Assembly: GCF_016918075.2 (NCBI RefSeq)
Contig: NZ_JAERPS020000004.1
Location: 248,001 to 312,000, forward strand
Length of the DNA stretch: 64,000 nucleotides
Source: Rheinheimera maricola
Lineage (GTDB): Bacteria > Pseudomonadota > Gammaproteobacteria > Enterobacterales > Alteromonadaceae
Reading direction: 5' to 3'
Numbering within the stretch: position 1 is the first letter of the stretch; the number at the start of each line of letters is the position of its first letter. The notes below the pieces were generated by a model. The model saw only the letters and a list, made by a program, of their open reading frames with translations, made no database searches and was not told the DNA's origin. Positions 8,209-16,170 of this stretch are shown here, in pieces. The position numbers and the translations under genes were made by a program.

Positions 8209-11200
8209 ATGTTTTTAGCCATGTTGCGCTTTGAGCTGCGCTATTTTTTGCGCCAGCCGTCTTTTTATGTGGTGAGTTTTTTACTGTTTTTAATCAGTTT
8301 TTTTTCAGTAGCCTCCGACAATGTCGTGCTGGGTGGTGGCGGTGAGGTATTTAAAAATAGCCCCTACTCGATAGCACAAACCCTGCTTTTGCTGAGTCTT
8401 TTTGCCATGTTTTTGGTGGTGAACTTTGTCGGTAGTGGTGCAGTGCGTAATGCCCAGCATCAGATGGAAGAGCTGATTTACACCAAGCCACTACCGGCGT
8501 TTAGTTATCAGTTTGGCCGTTTCTTTGGCAGTTATCTGGTGGTGTTACTGGTTTATCTGGCCGTGCCCGCGGGCATGTTGCTGGGCAGTTTTATGCCCTG
8601 GGTAGATGCCAGCCGCTTTGGTCCTACGCAGCTGGAAGCCTATATCTATAATTTTGTGGCGCTGTCGGTACCGGGTCTGTTTGTGCTGTCCGCGCTGTTT
8701 TATGCTGCGGCGGTGCGTTTTCGCTCGTTAATGCCGTTGTATCTAATCGCGGTAGTGCTGTTGGTGCTGTACGCCGTGTCGGGCAGCTTCGCGCGCTTAC
8801 CAGAATTTCGTACGCTGGCTGCTTTAGCCGACCCATTTGGCTTGCGCACCTTTATGGATGTGACACGCTACTGGACCATTCAGGAAAAAAATAGCCAGTT
8901 AGTGCCGTTCGCTGGCGTATTGCTGCAAAACCGGGTGTTGTGGACGCTGATTGCTTTTGGTCTGCTGGCGCTGGCCGGTTTATTCCGCTTGCCAGGCTTA
9001 CAACAGCGAGACACGAAAAAAGCCAGCGCCAAAGTGGCGCTGATCCCGCAAATTGACCTAAACCGCGTGCAGCAAAAAAGCACGCTTTATAGCACTAGCA
9101 GTGCCTTGTGGTGCCGGATTAAATTTGAAATGCGCCAGGTGCTTTGGACTGCACCGTTTTTTATTCTGCTGGTAATTTCGATGGTGCAGCTTATCGGCCC
9201 ACTGTTTGCCGACTTTGGCTGGTATGGCACCTCAGAATGGCCAGTAACGCAAACGTTGGTGATGCACATTGTTGAAGCACTGAGTTTGCTAATTATTATT
9301 GTCACGGTGTATTACAGCGCGGAAGTGGTTTGGCGTGAGCGCAACTCTGGTATGGGCGATATTATCGACACCATGCCGGTGCCTAATCTAACGTTCTGGC
9401 TGGCTAAATTGCTAGCCGTGGCAGCGGTGATGCTGCTGCTGATGTTACTGGGCATGGTTTGTACTATAGGGTATCAGCTGTTAAAAGGCGTGGTTGATGT
9501 TGAGCTTAGCCAGTATCTGATCCGGCTGATTTATCAATATGGTTTACCGACACTGTTAACTGTGATGCTGGCGTTTTTCCTGCAAGTACTTAGCCCGAAC
9601 AAATTTGTTGGTATGGGCCTGTTTGTCGGCTATTACTTGTTATCACTAGTGATGTCGAATTGGGGGTTGGGGCACAGTCTGCTGAATTTTGCCATGTCGC
9701 CCAATGTCGGCTTTTCTGATTTAAATCAATACGGTCCTAATCTGGTTACGCACAGCTGGTACATGTTGTATTGGGGCGCGATTAGTCTGGTGCTGTTTAC
9801 GCTGGGCTATGGCTTATACCATCGCGGGCCGGCACAAAGCCTTCGCCAGCGCTGGCGTAAAATCGGCTATCAATTAGGCGGGACTGGGAAAACGATTATT
9901 GTCGCATCAGTACTGGTTGCCTGTGGTACTGGCACATTTTTGTGGCAGCAAACCACTGTACTGAATAGCTATCAAACTGCCGATCAGCGCCGAGACCAAC
10001 AGGCGGGCTATGAGAAGCAGTTTGTGCAATACGCCGAGATGGCTTTTCCGGTGACGACCAAGGTAGATGCGGCACTGGATTTGTATCCTGAGCAGCAAAA
10101 AGTGGTCGCGAAGGTGGCACTGAGTTGGCAAAATAAATCTGACCAGCCCATCGATAAGGTGTTGGTAAACTGGCCGGAAAATACCGCAGATATGCAGATC
10201 CGCATTGCCGGTGCCAGCCTGAGCGAGCGCGATGACCAGTTCCGTACCAGCTGGCTGACGTTTGCACCTGCGCTACAACCGGGCCAAACGGTATCGGGCG
10301 AAATTGAGCTGGTGCGCCAGTCTGTCGGCTTACGTGAAACTAATTTTGACAGCACTGTGGTAGAAAACGGTACCTTTATCAATAACTGGGAATTACTACC
10401 CAGCTTTGGTTATCAACAGCGCTACGAGCTGCAAGATCGGCATGAGCGGCAAAAACGCGATTTGCAGCCGAATGAGCGGGCAAACAAACTGGAAGACAGC
10501 CGGTTTTACAACCAGAGCTTTTTCGGTGCCGACGGTGACTTTATTCAGTTTTCTGCCACCGTATCAACTGCTGGCGACCAAACCGCCATTACACCAGGCT
10601 ACCTGCAACGGCAATGGCAGCAAGATGGTCGCAATTATTTCCGCTATGAAATGGACCAGCCGATGGTGAACTTTTACTCGGTGTCGTCGGGGCGCTATGC
10701 TGTGAAAACGCAGCAGCATAATGGCGTAGCAATAGAGGTATATTATCATCCGGCTCACCACTGGAATGTCGATCGCATGATGGAATCAGTGCGTGACTCG
10801 CTGGATTATTTTACCGCCGAATTTGGCCCCTATCAGCATAAGCAGATGCGTATTATTGAGTTTCCGGGCTATCGCAGTTTCGCCCAGAGTTTTGCCAATA
10901 CCGTGCCGTATTCTGAGCGCATAGGCTTTACCACCGATTTACGTGATAGCGACAATATTGACCCTGTGTACTATGTTACCGCGCACGAGGTGGCCCACCA
11001 GTGGTGGGGGCATCAGGTGGGTGCAGCTGATGTTCAGGGTAGTGCGGTTATATCAGAAAGCTTGTCGCAATATGCGGCGCTAATGGTCATGCAGCATAAA
11101 TACGGCGCCGATAAAATCCGTAAATTTATGAAGCATGAGTTGGATGATTATCTGCGGGGCCGCTCGGCAGAACGTATCGCTGAAATGCCGTTGCTGCGGG

Positions 11201-11772
11201 CAGAAAATCAAGCCTATATTCATTACCAAAAAGGCTCGGTGGTGATGATGGCAATTAAAGACTTACTGGGTGAGGCACGGCTAAATGCCAACCTTAAAGC
11301 TTTTAATGCTCGGTATCGGTTTCGCAATGACCCTTTTCCTACCACGTTGGATTTACTGCAATATTTAACGCAGAACACCAGCGCAGAGGAGGCGGCATTT
11401 ATCCGCGATCAGTTCGAAAACATTACCCTGTATGACTTGCGCTTGCAACAGGCTAAGGCAGTGCAGTTGGACGATGGCCGTTATCAAATCAGCTTAACGA
11501 TTTATGCTGAAAAACTGCGTGCTGATGAACGTGGCAATCAAAGCCCTGAGCCAATGCAACAGCTAGTCAGTATTGGTTTGTTCAGTGCAGATCCTGACAA
11601 GATTAACGCTGAAGGTGGCCAGCTGTATTTACAGCAGCATCTGTTACAAAGTGGTGAGAATCAGTTGCAGATAGTGCTTGAACAACTGCCGGTGTATGCC
11701 GGTGTTGACCCCTATATCAATCTGATTGACCGTGACGGCGCCGACAATATTCTGCGGGTGGATAGCCAGTAG
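8209..11772 (+). CDS. ABC-2 type permease fused to a periplasmic M1-family metallopeptidase
   Basis: The 1187-residue product has an N-terminal half with about a dozen hydrophobic segments in two sets (about 15-270 and 305-570), the usual look of an ABC-2 permease. It then has one further membrane segment (about 565-580) and a large soluble C-terminal part. That part holds the gluzincin motif HEVAHQWWGHQ at residues 926-936 and the third-ligand helix ISESLSQYAALMV, as in M1 aminopeptidases. A recognisable GAMEN exopeptidase motif is missing; the corresponding stretch reads EFPGYRSFAQSFANT. The peptidase domain should lie in the periplasm. It is coupled to the preceding ATPase. This fused architecture is known among proteobacteria and Bacteroidetes, but its role is unclear. 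Confidence 0.9.
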   Translation: MFLAMLRFELRYFLRQPSFYVVSFLLFLISFFSVASDNVVLGGGGEVFKNSPYSIAQTLLLLSLFAMFLVVNFVGSGAVRNAQHQMEELIYTKPLPAFSYQFGRFFGSYLVVLLVYLAVPAGMLLGSFMPWVDASRFGPTQLEAYIYNFVALSVPGLFVLSALFYAAAVRFRSLMPLYLIAVVLLVLYAVSGSFARLPEFRTLAALADPFGLRTFMDVTRYWTIQEKNSQLVPFAGVLLQNRVLWTLIAFGLLALAGLFRLPGLQQRDTKKASAKVALIPQIDLNRVQQKSTLYSTSSALWCRIKFEMRQVLWTAPFFILLVISMVQLIGPLFADFGWYGTSEWPVTQTLVMHIVEALSLLIIIVTVYYSAEVVWRERNSGMGDIIDTMPVPNLTFWLAKLLAVAAVMLLLMLLGMVCTIGYQLLKGVVDVELSQYLIRLIYQYGLPTLLTVMLAFFLQVLSPNKFVGMGLFVGYYLLSLVMSNWGLGHSLLNFAMSPNVGFSDLNQYGPNLVTHSWYMLYWGAISLVLFTLGYGLYHRGPAQSLRQRWRKIGYQLGGTGKTIIVASVLVACGTGTFLWQQTTVLNSYQTADQRRDQQAGYEKQFVQYAEMAFPVTTKVDAALDLYPEQQKVVAKVALSWQNKSDQPIDKVLVNWPENTADMQIRIAGASLSERDDQFRTSWLTFAPALQPGQTVSGEIELVRQSVGLRETNFDSTVVENGTFINNWELLPSFGYQQRYELQDRHERQKRDLQPNERANKLEDSRFYNQSFFGADGDFIQFSATVSTAGDQTAITPGYLQRQWQQDGRNYFRYEMDQPMVNFYSVSSGRYAVKTQQHNGVAIEVYYHPAHHWNVDRMMESVRDSLDYFTAEFGPYQHKQMRIIEFPGYRSFAQSFANTVPYSERIGFTTDLRDSDNIDPVYYVTAHEVAHQWWGHQVGAADVQGSAVISESLSQYAALMVMQHKYGADKIRKFMKHELDDYLRGRSAERIAEMPLLRAENQAYIHYQKGSVVMMAIKDLLGEARLNANLKAFNARYRFRNDPFPTTLDLLQYLTQNTSAEEAAFIRDQFENITLYDLRLQQAKAVQLDDGRYQISLTIYAEKLRADERGNQSPEPMQQLVSIGLFSADPDKINAEGGQLYLQQHLLQSGENQLQIVLEQLPVYAGVDPYINLIDRDGADNILRVDSQ

Positions 11773-11796
11773 TTAATACTAATACTGGCAAAACAG

Positions 11797-11833
11797 ACAG
11801 GAGCCCAGTTACACTGTGCTCCTGTTTTTTTTT
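11797..11833 (+). terminator. Rho-independent terminator after the ABC/M1 operon
   Basis: Stem ACAGGAGC/GCTCCTGT, extended inside by CAG/CTG, is followed by a run of nine T. It separates the ABC operon from rsmJ. Confidence 0.88.
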
Positions 11834-11841
11834 AGCGAGTT

Positions 11842-12591
11842 GTGATGCTATCTTTTTTCAACCAGCCTGGCGACGATGCCGTCTATACTGAACAGCTCTG
11901 TCAGCAGTTTGGCTTAGGTTTAACCGAGAACGCCAGCGGCTGGCATCTGGCATGGCAAGACAACGCCCTGGTGCTGCGCAATAGTGATATCCCCAAGCAG
12001 GGCGATATTCTGGTCGACTTTGCCAGCGGTGCTGCGAGTTACCGCCGGTTGCACGGCGGCGGTAAAAACGAAGCTATCGCCAAAGCCTGTGGCTTGACGA
12101 AAAAACGCGATTTAACCATTCTGGATGCTACCGCCGGTTTGGGCCGCGATGCTTTTGTGCTGGCCAGTCTGGGCGCGACAGTTACTTTGGTAGAGCGCAA
12201 CCCGGCAGTGGCAGCGCTGCTGTTTGACGGTTTGCGCCGCGCTAACGAGGCCGCTGAACTTAGCTGGCTGGGTGAGCGTATGCAATTGCTGCACAGCAGT
12301 GCCTTGCAGGCGTTGCAGCAGCATGAGCCGGTCGATGTGGTGTACTTAGATCCGATGTTTCCGCCTCGCGATAAAACCGCACTGGTGAAAAAGGAAATGC
12401 GTGCCTTTCATGATGTGGTCGGCAGCGATACCGATGCCGATGCACTGCTGGCGCCAGCACTGCAGTTGGCATTAAAACGCGTGGTGGTAAAACGGCCTGG
12501 TTATGCTGATGTATTGGCGCAGCAGGCGCCAACTATGACCGTAGCCGGCAAAAATAACCGTTTTGATGTGTATATTAATGCAGCAATTTAA
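11842..12591 (+). CDS. rsmJ: 16S rRNA (guanine1516-N2)-methyltransferase
   Basis: RsmJ methylates G1516 of 16S rRNA using S-adenosylmethionine. The protein is about 249 residues, the family size. SAM-binding motif I is ILDATAGLGRDAFVLASLG, the acidic end of strand 2 is VTLVERNP, and the catalytic NPPY-like motif is the family-specific VYLDPMFP. GTG (11842) and ATG (11845) are adjacent in frame, and either could start translation. It begins directly after a terminator, so it must have its own promoter or be reached by readthrough. In E. coli rsmJ lies immediately behind prlC; here about 6 kb of other genes separates them. Confidence 0.94.
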   Translation: MMLSFFNQPGDDAVYTEQLCQQFGLGLTENASGWHLAWQDNALVLRNSDIPKQGDILVDFASGAASYRRLHGGGKNEAIAKACGLTKKRDLTILDATAGLGRDAFVLASLGATVTLVERNPAVAALLFDGLRRANEAAELSWLGERMQLLHSSALQALQQHEPVDVVYLDPMFPPRDKTALVKKEMRAFHDVVGSDTDADALLAPALQLALKRVVVKRPGYADVLAQQAPTMTVAGKNNRFDVYINAAI

Positions 12592-12630
12592 TGCTATTTT
12601 GCTAACGATTAAATTAACAAGGGAAACACT

Positions 12631-13104
12631 ATGATTAAGATCGGCGATAAATTACCCGAGGTGAGTTTTTCACAACTGACCAAAGAGGGTGTAATGAACC
12701 CAACCACCAGCCAGATTTTTGCCAATAAAAAAGTGGTGTTGTTTGCTGTGCCAGGCGCTTTTACGCCAACCTGCTCGGCGGCGCATTTGCCCGGTTACAT
12801 TACGCTGGCTGACCAAATTAAAGCCAAAGGTGTCGATGCGATTATCTGCACTGCGGTTAACGATGCGTTTGTGCTAAGTGCCTGGGCAAAAAGCCAGAAT
12901 GCCGAAGAAATTGTGTTTTTAGCCGACGGTGGCGCTGCATTTCATCAGGCAATTGGCTTAACCATGGAAACGGGCGATTTCGGCGGTTTACGTTCACAGC
13001 GCTATGCTATGGTAGTGGAAAATGGTGTGGTGACGTTACTGAATGTAGAAGCACCAAAAACCTTTGAAGTAAGCAAAGCAGAAGTGATTTTAGCGGCGTT
13101 GTAA
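12631..13104 (+). CDS. Peroxiredoxin of the Prx5 (AHP1/glutaredoxin-linked) type
   Basis: This 157-residue thiol peroxidase has the peroxidatic cysteine C48 in PGAFTPTCSAAHLPGY, the Prx5-type signature. The following block (VDAIICTAVNDAFVLSAW) carries a further conserved cysteine. It should reduce hydrogen peroxide and organic hydroperoxides in the cytoplasm, with glutathione/glutaredoxin as the likely donor. An AAGGGAA ribosome binding site precedes the ATG. It lies 39 nt after rsmJ and may share its transcript. No fused glutaredoxin domain is present. Confidence 0.93.
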   Translation: MIKIGDKLPEVSFSQLTKEGVMNPTTSQIFANKKVVLFAVPGAFTPTCSAAHLPGYITLADQIKAKGVDAIICTAVNDAFVLSAWAKSQNAEEIVFLADGGAAFHQAIGLTMETGDFGGLRSQRYAMVVENGVVTLLNVEAPKTFEVSKAEVILAAL

Positions 13105-13111
13105 AATTTTT

Positions 13112-13138
13112 GCTCCCCGCATACTCGATACGGGGAGC
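13112..13138. terminator. Hairpin between convergent genes
   Basis: A perfect 8-bp stem GCTCCCCG/CGGGGAGC with an 11-nt loop lies between the convergent peroxiredoxin and glycosyltransferase-like genes. Neither strand has a good U-tract, so it may end both transcripts with help or simply protect 3' ends. Confidence 0.45.
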
Positions 13139-13148
13139 CAATTCGCTG

Positions 13149-14054
13149 CTATTTGTTGATAAGTGCCGATTTAATTTTCCGAATCGCTTTACGTAACACT
13201 GAAATCTTACTGCCTTGCTGATAGCGCCCTTTTTCTGCATGGCGTATTAACAGCAAGTTGGGCAACTGGATGGCACAACCATGGGTGCCAATTAGCCAAC
13301 GCAGCGCCCGGTCTTCATAGGTTTTGGTCCAGTGATATTTCGGTTGCTGGTATACCGCTAAATCATCACAGTAACCGCAAGCACGTGCCACATCACCATG
13401 TAAAATTTGAATAGCACCGGTTGCCCGGTCAAACTTACGTGGGTTGAACTTGGTTTTATCTACCTCAAGCAGCTCGCTGCTGTCTTTCCCTGCTGAAATC
13501 ATTGGGTCAGTTTCTGTCAGCAGTGGTGTTACCAGCAAGGTGTCAGGAAACAGCAACAGCTCCTGACAACCGGGCAATAAATTACCCAGGGTTTCCAGAC
13601 AATCCTGATGGAAAACCAAATCGCAATCGGCAAACCACACCCAGTCAGCGGTGGTAGCTTTTGCCGAGATGTTGCGGCCTATGGCACGGCGCAGTAATTT
13701 TGGTGTGGCTAAAGCCACAAAGTTCCAGCGCAGGTTTGGCACGTCAATTTGCTGATAATGCTGCAGTAAACGAGCAGTATCTTTGTCTTCTTCAGAGTAA
13801 TATACGGTAAATGTAAGCTGCATATTACTTGGCGGATACTTTACCAATGAGCTTAATTGGTAGACAAAAAAGCGGGCATAATTCCAGCAGTGGCTAACAA
13901 TTTCCAGCTTAGCCGGCGCCGTAGCCGGGCGTAAACTTGCCTTTTCGGGGACGTTTTTACTAAACCAGCGGCCAGGAATAAAACCCGAGGCGGCAAAACG
14001 CAGTAAAATTTCTTTAATGTTATCCAGAGGATTCGCAGTAGGTTCTGCAGACAT
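13149..14054 (-). CDS. Glycosyltransferase-like protein
   Basis: About 301 residues from the ATG at 14054, which is preceded by AAGG; longer in-frame starts exist but lack ribosome binding sites. No signal peptide. Segment KLEIVSHCWNYARFFVYQLSSL followed by FTVYYSEEDKDTARLL and then TADWVWFADCDLVF looks like a GT-A fold. The DCD would be the metal-binding DxD motif and the start resembles nucleotide-sugar-binding strands of family-2-like transferases. The C-terminal half has an acidic/aromatic block (HWTKTYEDRALRWLIGTHG). It is divergent from the acyltransferase gene, consistent with a surface-polysaccharide setting. Sugar donor and acceptor unknown. Confidence 0.65.
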   Translation of the reverse strand: MSAEPTANPLDNIKEILLRFAASGFIPGRWFSKNVPEKASLRPATAPAKLEIVSHCWNYARFFVYQLSSLVKYPPSNMQLTFTVYYSEEDKDTARLLQHYQQIDVPNLRWNFVALATPKLLRRAIGRNISAKATTADWVWFADCDLVFHQDCLETLGNLLPGCQELLLFPDTLLVTPLLTETDPMISAGKDSSELLEVDKTKFNPRKFDRATGAIQILHGDVARACGYCDDLAVYQQPKYHWTKTYEDRALRWLIGTHGCAIQLPNLLLIRHAEKGRYQQGSKISVLRKAIRKIKSALINK

Positions 14055-14235
14055 GAGAGCAACCTTATCAGATAGGCAAAGCACAATGGGTATTGGCTGG
14101 CTTGGCACCAAAAACAGCGATAAGCGTAGCATTTCCACTTCCGCCGGAGAAGTTTTTTTAGCGTAACTGCGTTAAGTTTGGCATCATACGCAAAAGAAGT
14201 ATGACGGCGTTGCCGATGCAATTTTTGGATGTCAG

Positions 14236-16170
14236 ATGAAGTTCAGACTCGATATTAACGGTTTACGGGCGATAGCCGTCATCGCCGTTATTATGTTTCA
14301 CTTTGCCGTGCCTGGCTTTGCTGCTGGCTATGCCGGGGTGGATGTATTTTTTGTGCTATCCGGCTACCTGATGACCGGTATTATTGTCACGTCGTTGCAA
14401 AAAGGCAATTTTTCGATTTGGCAATTCTACTTAAGCCGGGCAAGGCGCATTGTGCCAGCCCTTACCGTGCTGTGCTTAGTACTGATCTTGTTAGCATGCT
14501 GGTTGCTCATTCCGTCTGAGTTGGCGAGCCTGGCCAAGCATGCTGGCGCATCACTTTTATTTATCTCTAACCATGTTTATTTTGCCGAAGCGGGCTATTT
14601 TGCCGCGGCATCGCATGACAAGTGGTTGCTGCACACCTGGTCTTTGTCGGTAGAGTGGCAGTTTTACCTGCTATATCCGTTAATATTGGCGATGTTGTGG
14701 CGCATAACCGCTGGCCGGTATTTAACTGCCGTTTTGTCGCTTCTGGCTGCCGCGTCTTTTGTGCTGGCACTTTGGCTAACGCCGCGCTCACCCGAAGCCG
14801 CGTTTTATTTTTTCCCACCGCGGGCCTGGGAAATGCTGGCGGGTGGCCTGGTATTTTTACTGCCGTTGTCACTGTCTGCACGCGCAGGCAAATTACTCTA
14901 CGCGATAAGTTTGCTGGTATTACTGGCTAGCTTGCTGCTGATCCCCGCACAAGCCGCCTGGCCGGGCTGGTATACGCTGATCCCTGTTTTGGCGACCGTG
15001 ACACTGTTGTTTAGTGGCCGGCTGGAGGCACCATTATTGGGTGGTACAGTAGTGCAATGGCTGGGTAATACATCCTATTCCAGTTATTTGTGGCATTGGC
15101 CGGTCGTGGTCTGGCTATACCAGCGCCAGTTGCTGGCTGATCCGGTTTGGCTTAGTGCAGGCATTGCGCTGTCTTTTTTGTTGGGCTATGCATCCTATCG
15201 TTGGGTTGAAACACCGGCGCGGCATCGGAACGGCGTGTTTAGAGCGCCGCGTTTGTTGCAAGCCTGTGCTGCGGTGTTTGCACTGTGTTTAGTGTTGTTG
15301 TTACTAAAAGGATTGCCGTTCAGAGTAGACGAGGCGGTCAAGCTGGCCGATGCTGAGGCTGAAAACCGGCTGCGTTTACCCTCGGCATGTGAAGACTCTG
15401 GTGGCAACGCCGTGATGTGCCGACTGGGTGCGGCAGATAGCGCTCCTGAATTAATCGTTTTTGGCGACAGTCATGCTGGCACAGTTATGGGCGCTTTGCA
15501 TTCAGCTATTGACCCGGCCAGCCAAAGTGTCGGTTATTTCATTCACTCGGCTTGCCCGACAATTCGCGGTTTGCAGGTAGCCAGTCGCAGTGAGCGTAGT
15601 AATGCCAAGTGTGAACGGCACCGGCAGCAGGCATTTGCGATGCTGACAGCGCAGCACTCCGATACCCCGGTATTGTTGATAAACCGCAGCGCATTTTATC
15701 CGTTAGCTGCGCCAGGGCAGACAGCACCCAATAGCTATTTTGAGCAGCCGTATACTGAGGTATCTGCGCAGTGGTTAACTGAGTTTAGTCAGCGCTATAC
15801 GGCCTCGGTTTGCGAGCTAACCAACAAACGGCAGGTATACATTATGTTGCCCATGCCAGAGATGCCGGTTGAGGTACCTGCGGCTGTGGCCCGGGCATTA
15901 CACCGAGGGCAACAAGATGCCGATGTGCGCATTCAACTTGCTGATCATCAGCAGGCTCAGGCATTTAGCATCAGCCTGATCAAGGATGCGGCTAAAGCAT
16001 GCGGTGCCACGGTATTAGATCCAGCCAGCTATCTATGCGACCAGCAGCAATGTTATGGTAGCCAAGCACACCGGCCATGGTATACCGATGACAACCACTT
16101 GAGTGAATGGGGCAACCGCAGATTGTTACCCTTATTGCGACCACTTATTAGCAGTGACAGCGCATTATGA
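14236..16170 (+). CDS. OafA/YrhL-type membrane acyltransferase with C-terminal SGNH domain
   Basis: The 644-residue integral inner-membrane protein opens with the acyltransferase-3 signature (RLDINGLRAIAVIAVIMFHF, His as catalytic base) and VDVFFVLSGYLMTGII. About ten membrane segments run to residue 360. The soluble C-terminus has the SGNH-hydrolase nucleophile block IVFGDSHAG and a late DDNHLSEWG motif supplying the Asp and His. Such two-domain enzymes move acetyl groups to periplasmic sugars of O-antigen or peptidoglycan. Its stop overlaps the next gene's start (ATGA), so acyltransferase and WaaA-KdkA are translationally coupled. That suggests lipopolysaccharide as the target. Confidence 0.92.
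   Translation: MKFRLDINGLRAIAVIAVIMFHFAVPGFAAGYAGVDVFFVLSGYLMTGIIVTSLQKGNFSIWQFYLSRARRIVPALTVLCLVLILLACWLLIPSELASLAKHAGASLLFISNHVYFAEAGYFAAASHDKWLLHTWSLSVEWQFYLLYPLILAMLWRITAGRYLTAVLSLLAAASFVLALWLTPRSPEAAFYFFPPRAWEMLAGGLVFLLPLSLSARAGKLLYAISLLVLLASLLLIPAQAAWPGWYTLIPVLATVTLLFSGRLEAPLLGGTVVQWLGNTSYSSYLWHWPVVVWLYQRQLLADPVWLSAGIALSFLLGYASYRWVETPARHRNGVFRAPRLLQACAAVFALCLVLLLLKGLPFRVDEAVKLADAEAENRLRLPSACEDSGGNAVMCRLGAADSAPELIVFGDSHAGTVMGALHSAIDPASQSVGYFIHSACPTIRGLQVASRSERSNAKCERHRQQAFAMLTAQHSDTPVLLINRSAFYPLAAPGQTAPNSYFEQPYTEVSAQWLTEFSQRYTASVCELTNKRQVYIMLPMPEMPVEVPAAVARALHRGQQDADVRIQLADHQQAQAFSISLIKDAAKACGATVLDPASYLCDQQQCYGSQAHRPWYTDDNHLSEWGNRRLLPLLRPLISSDSAL

Noticed and set aside
9896-10382. Open frames of 123-124 codons opposite the permease-peptidase gene
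   Set aside because: Low-complexity, lacking start signals, and lying under a conserved domain-coding frame.
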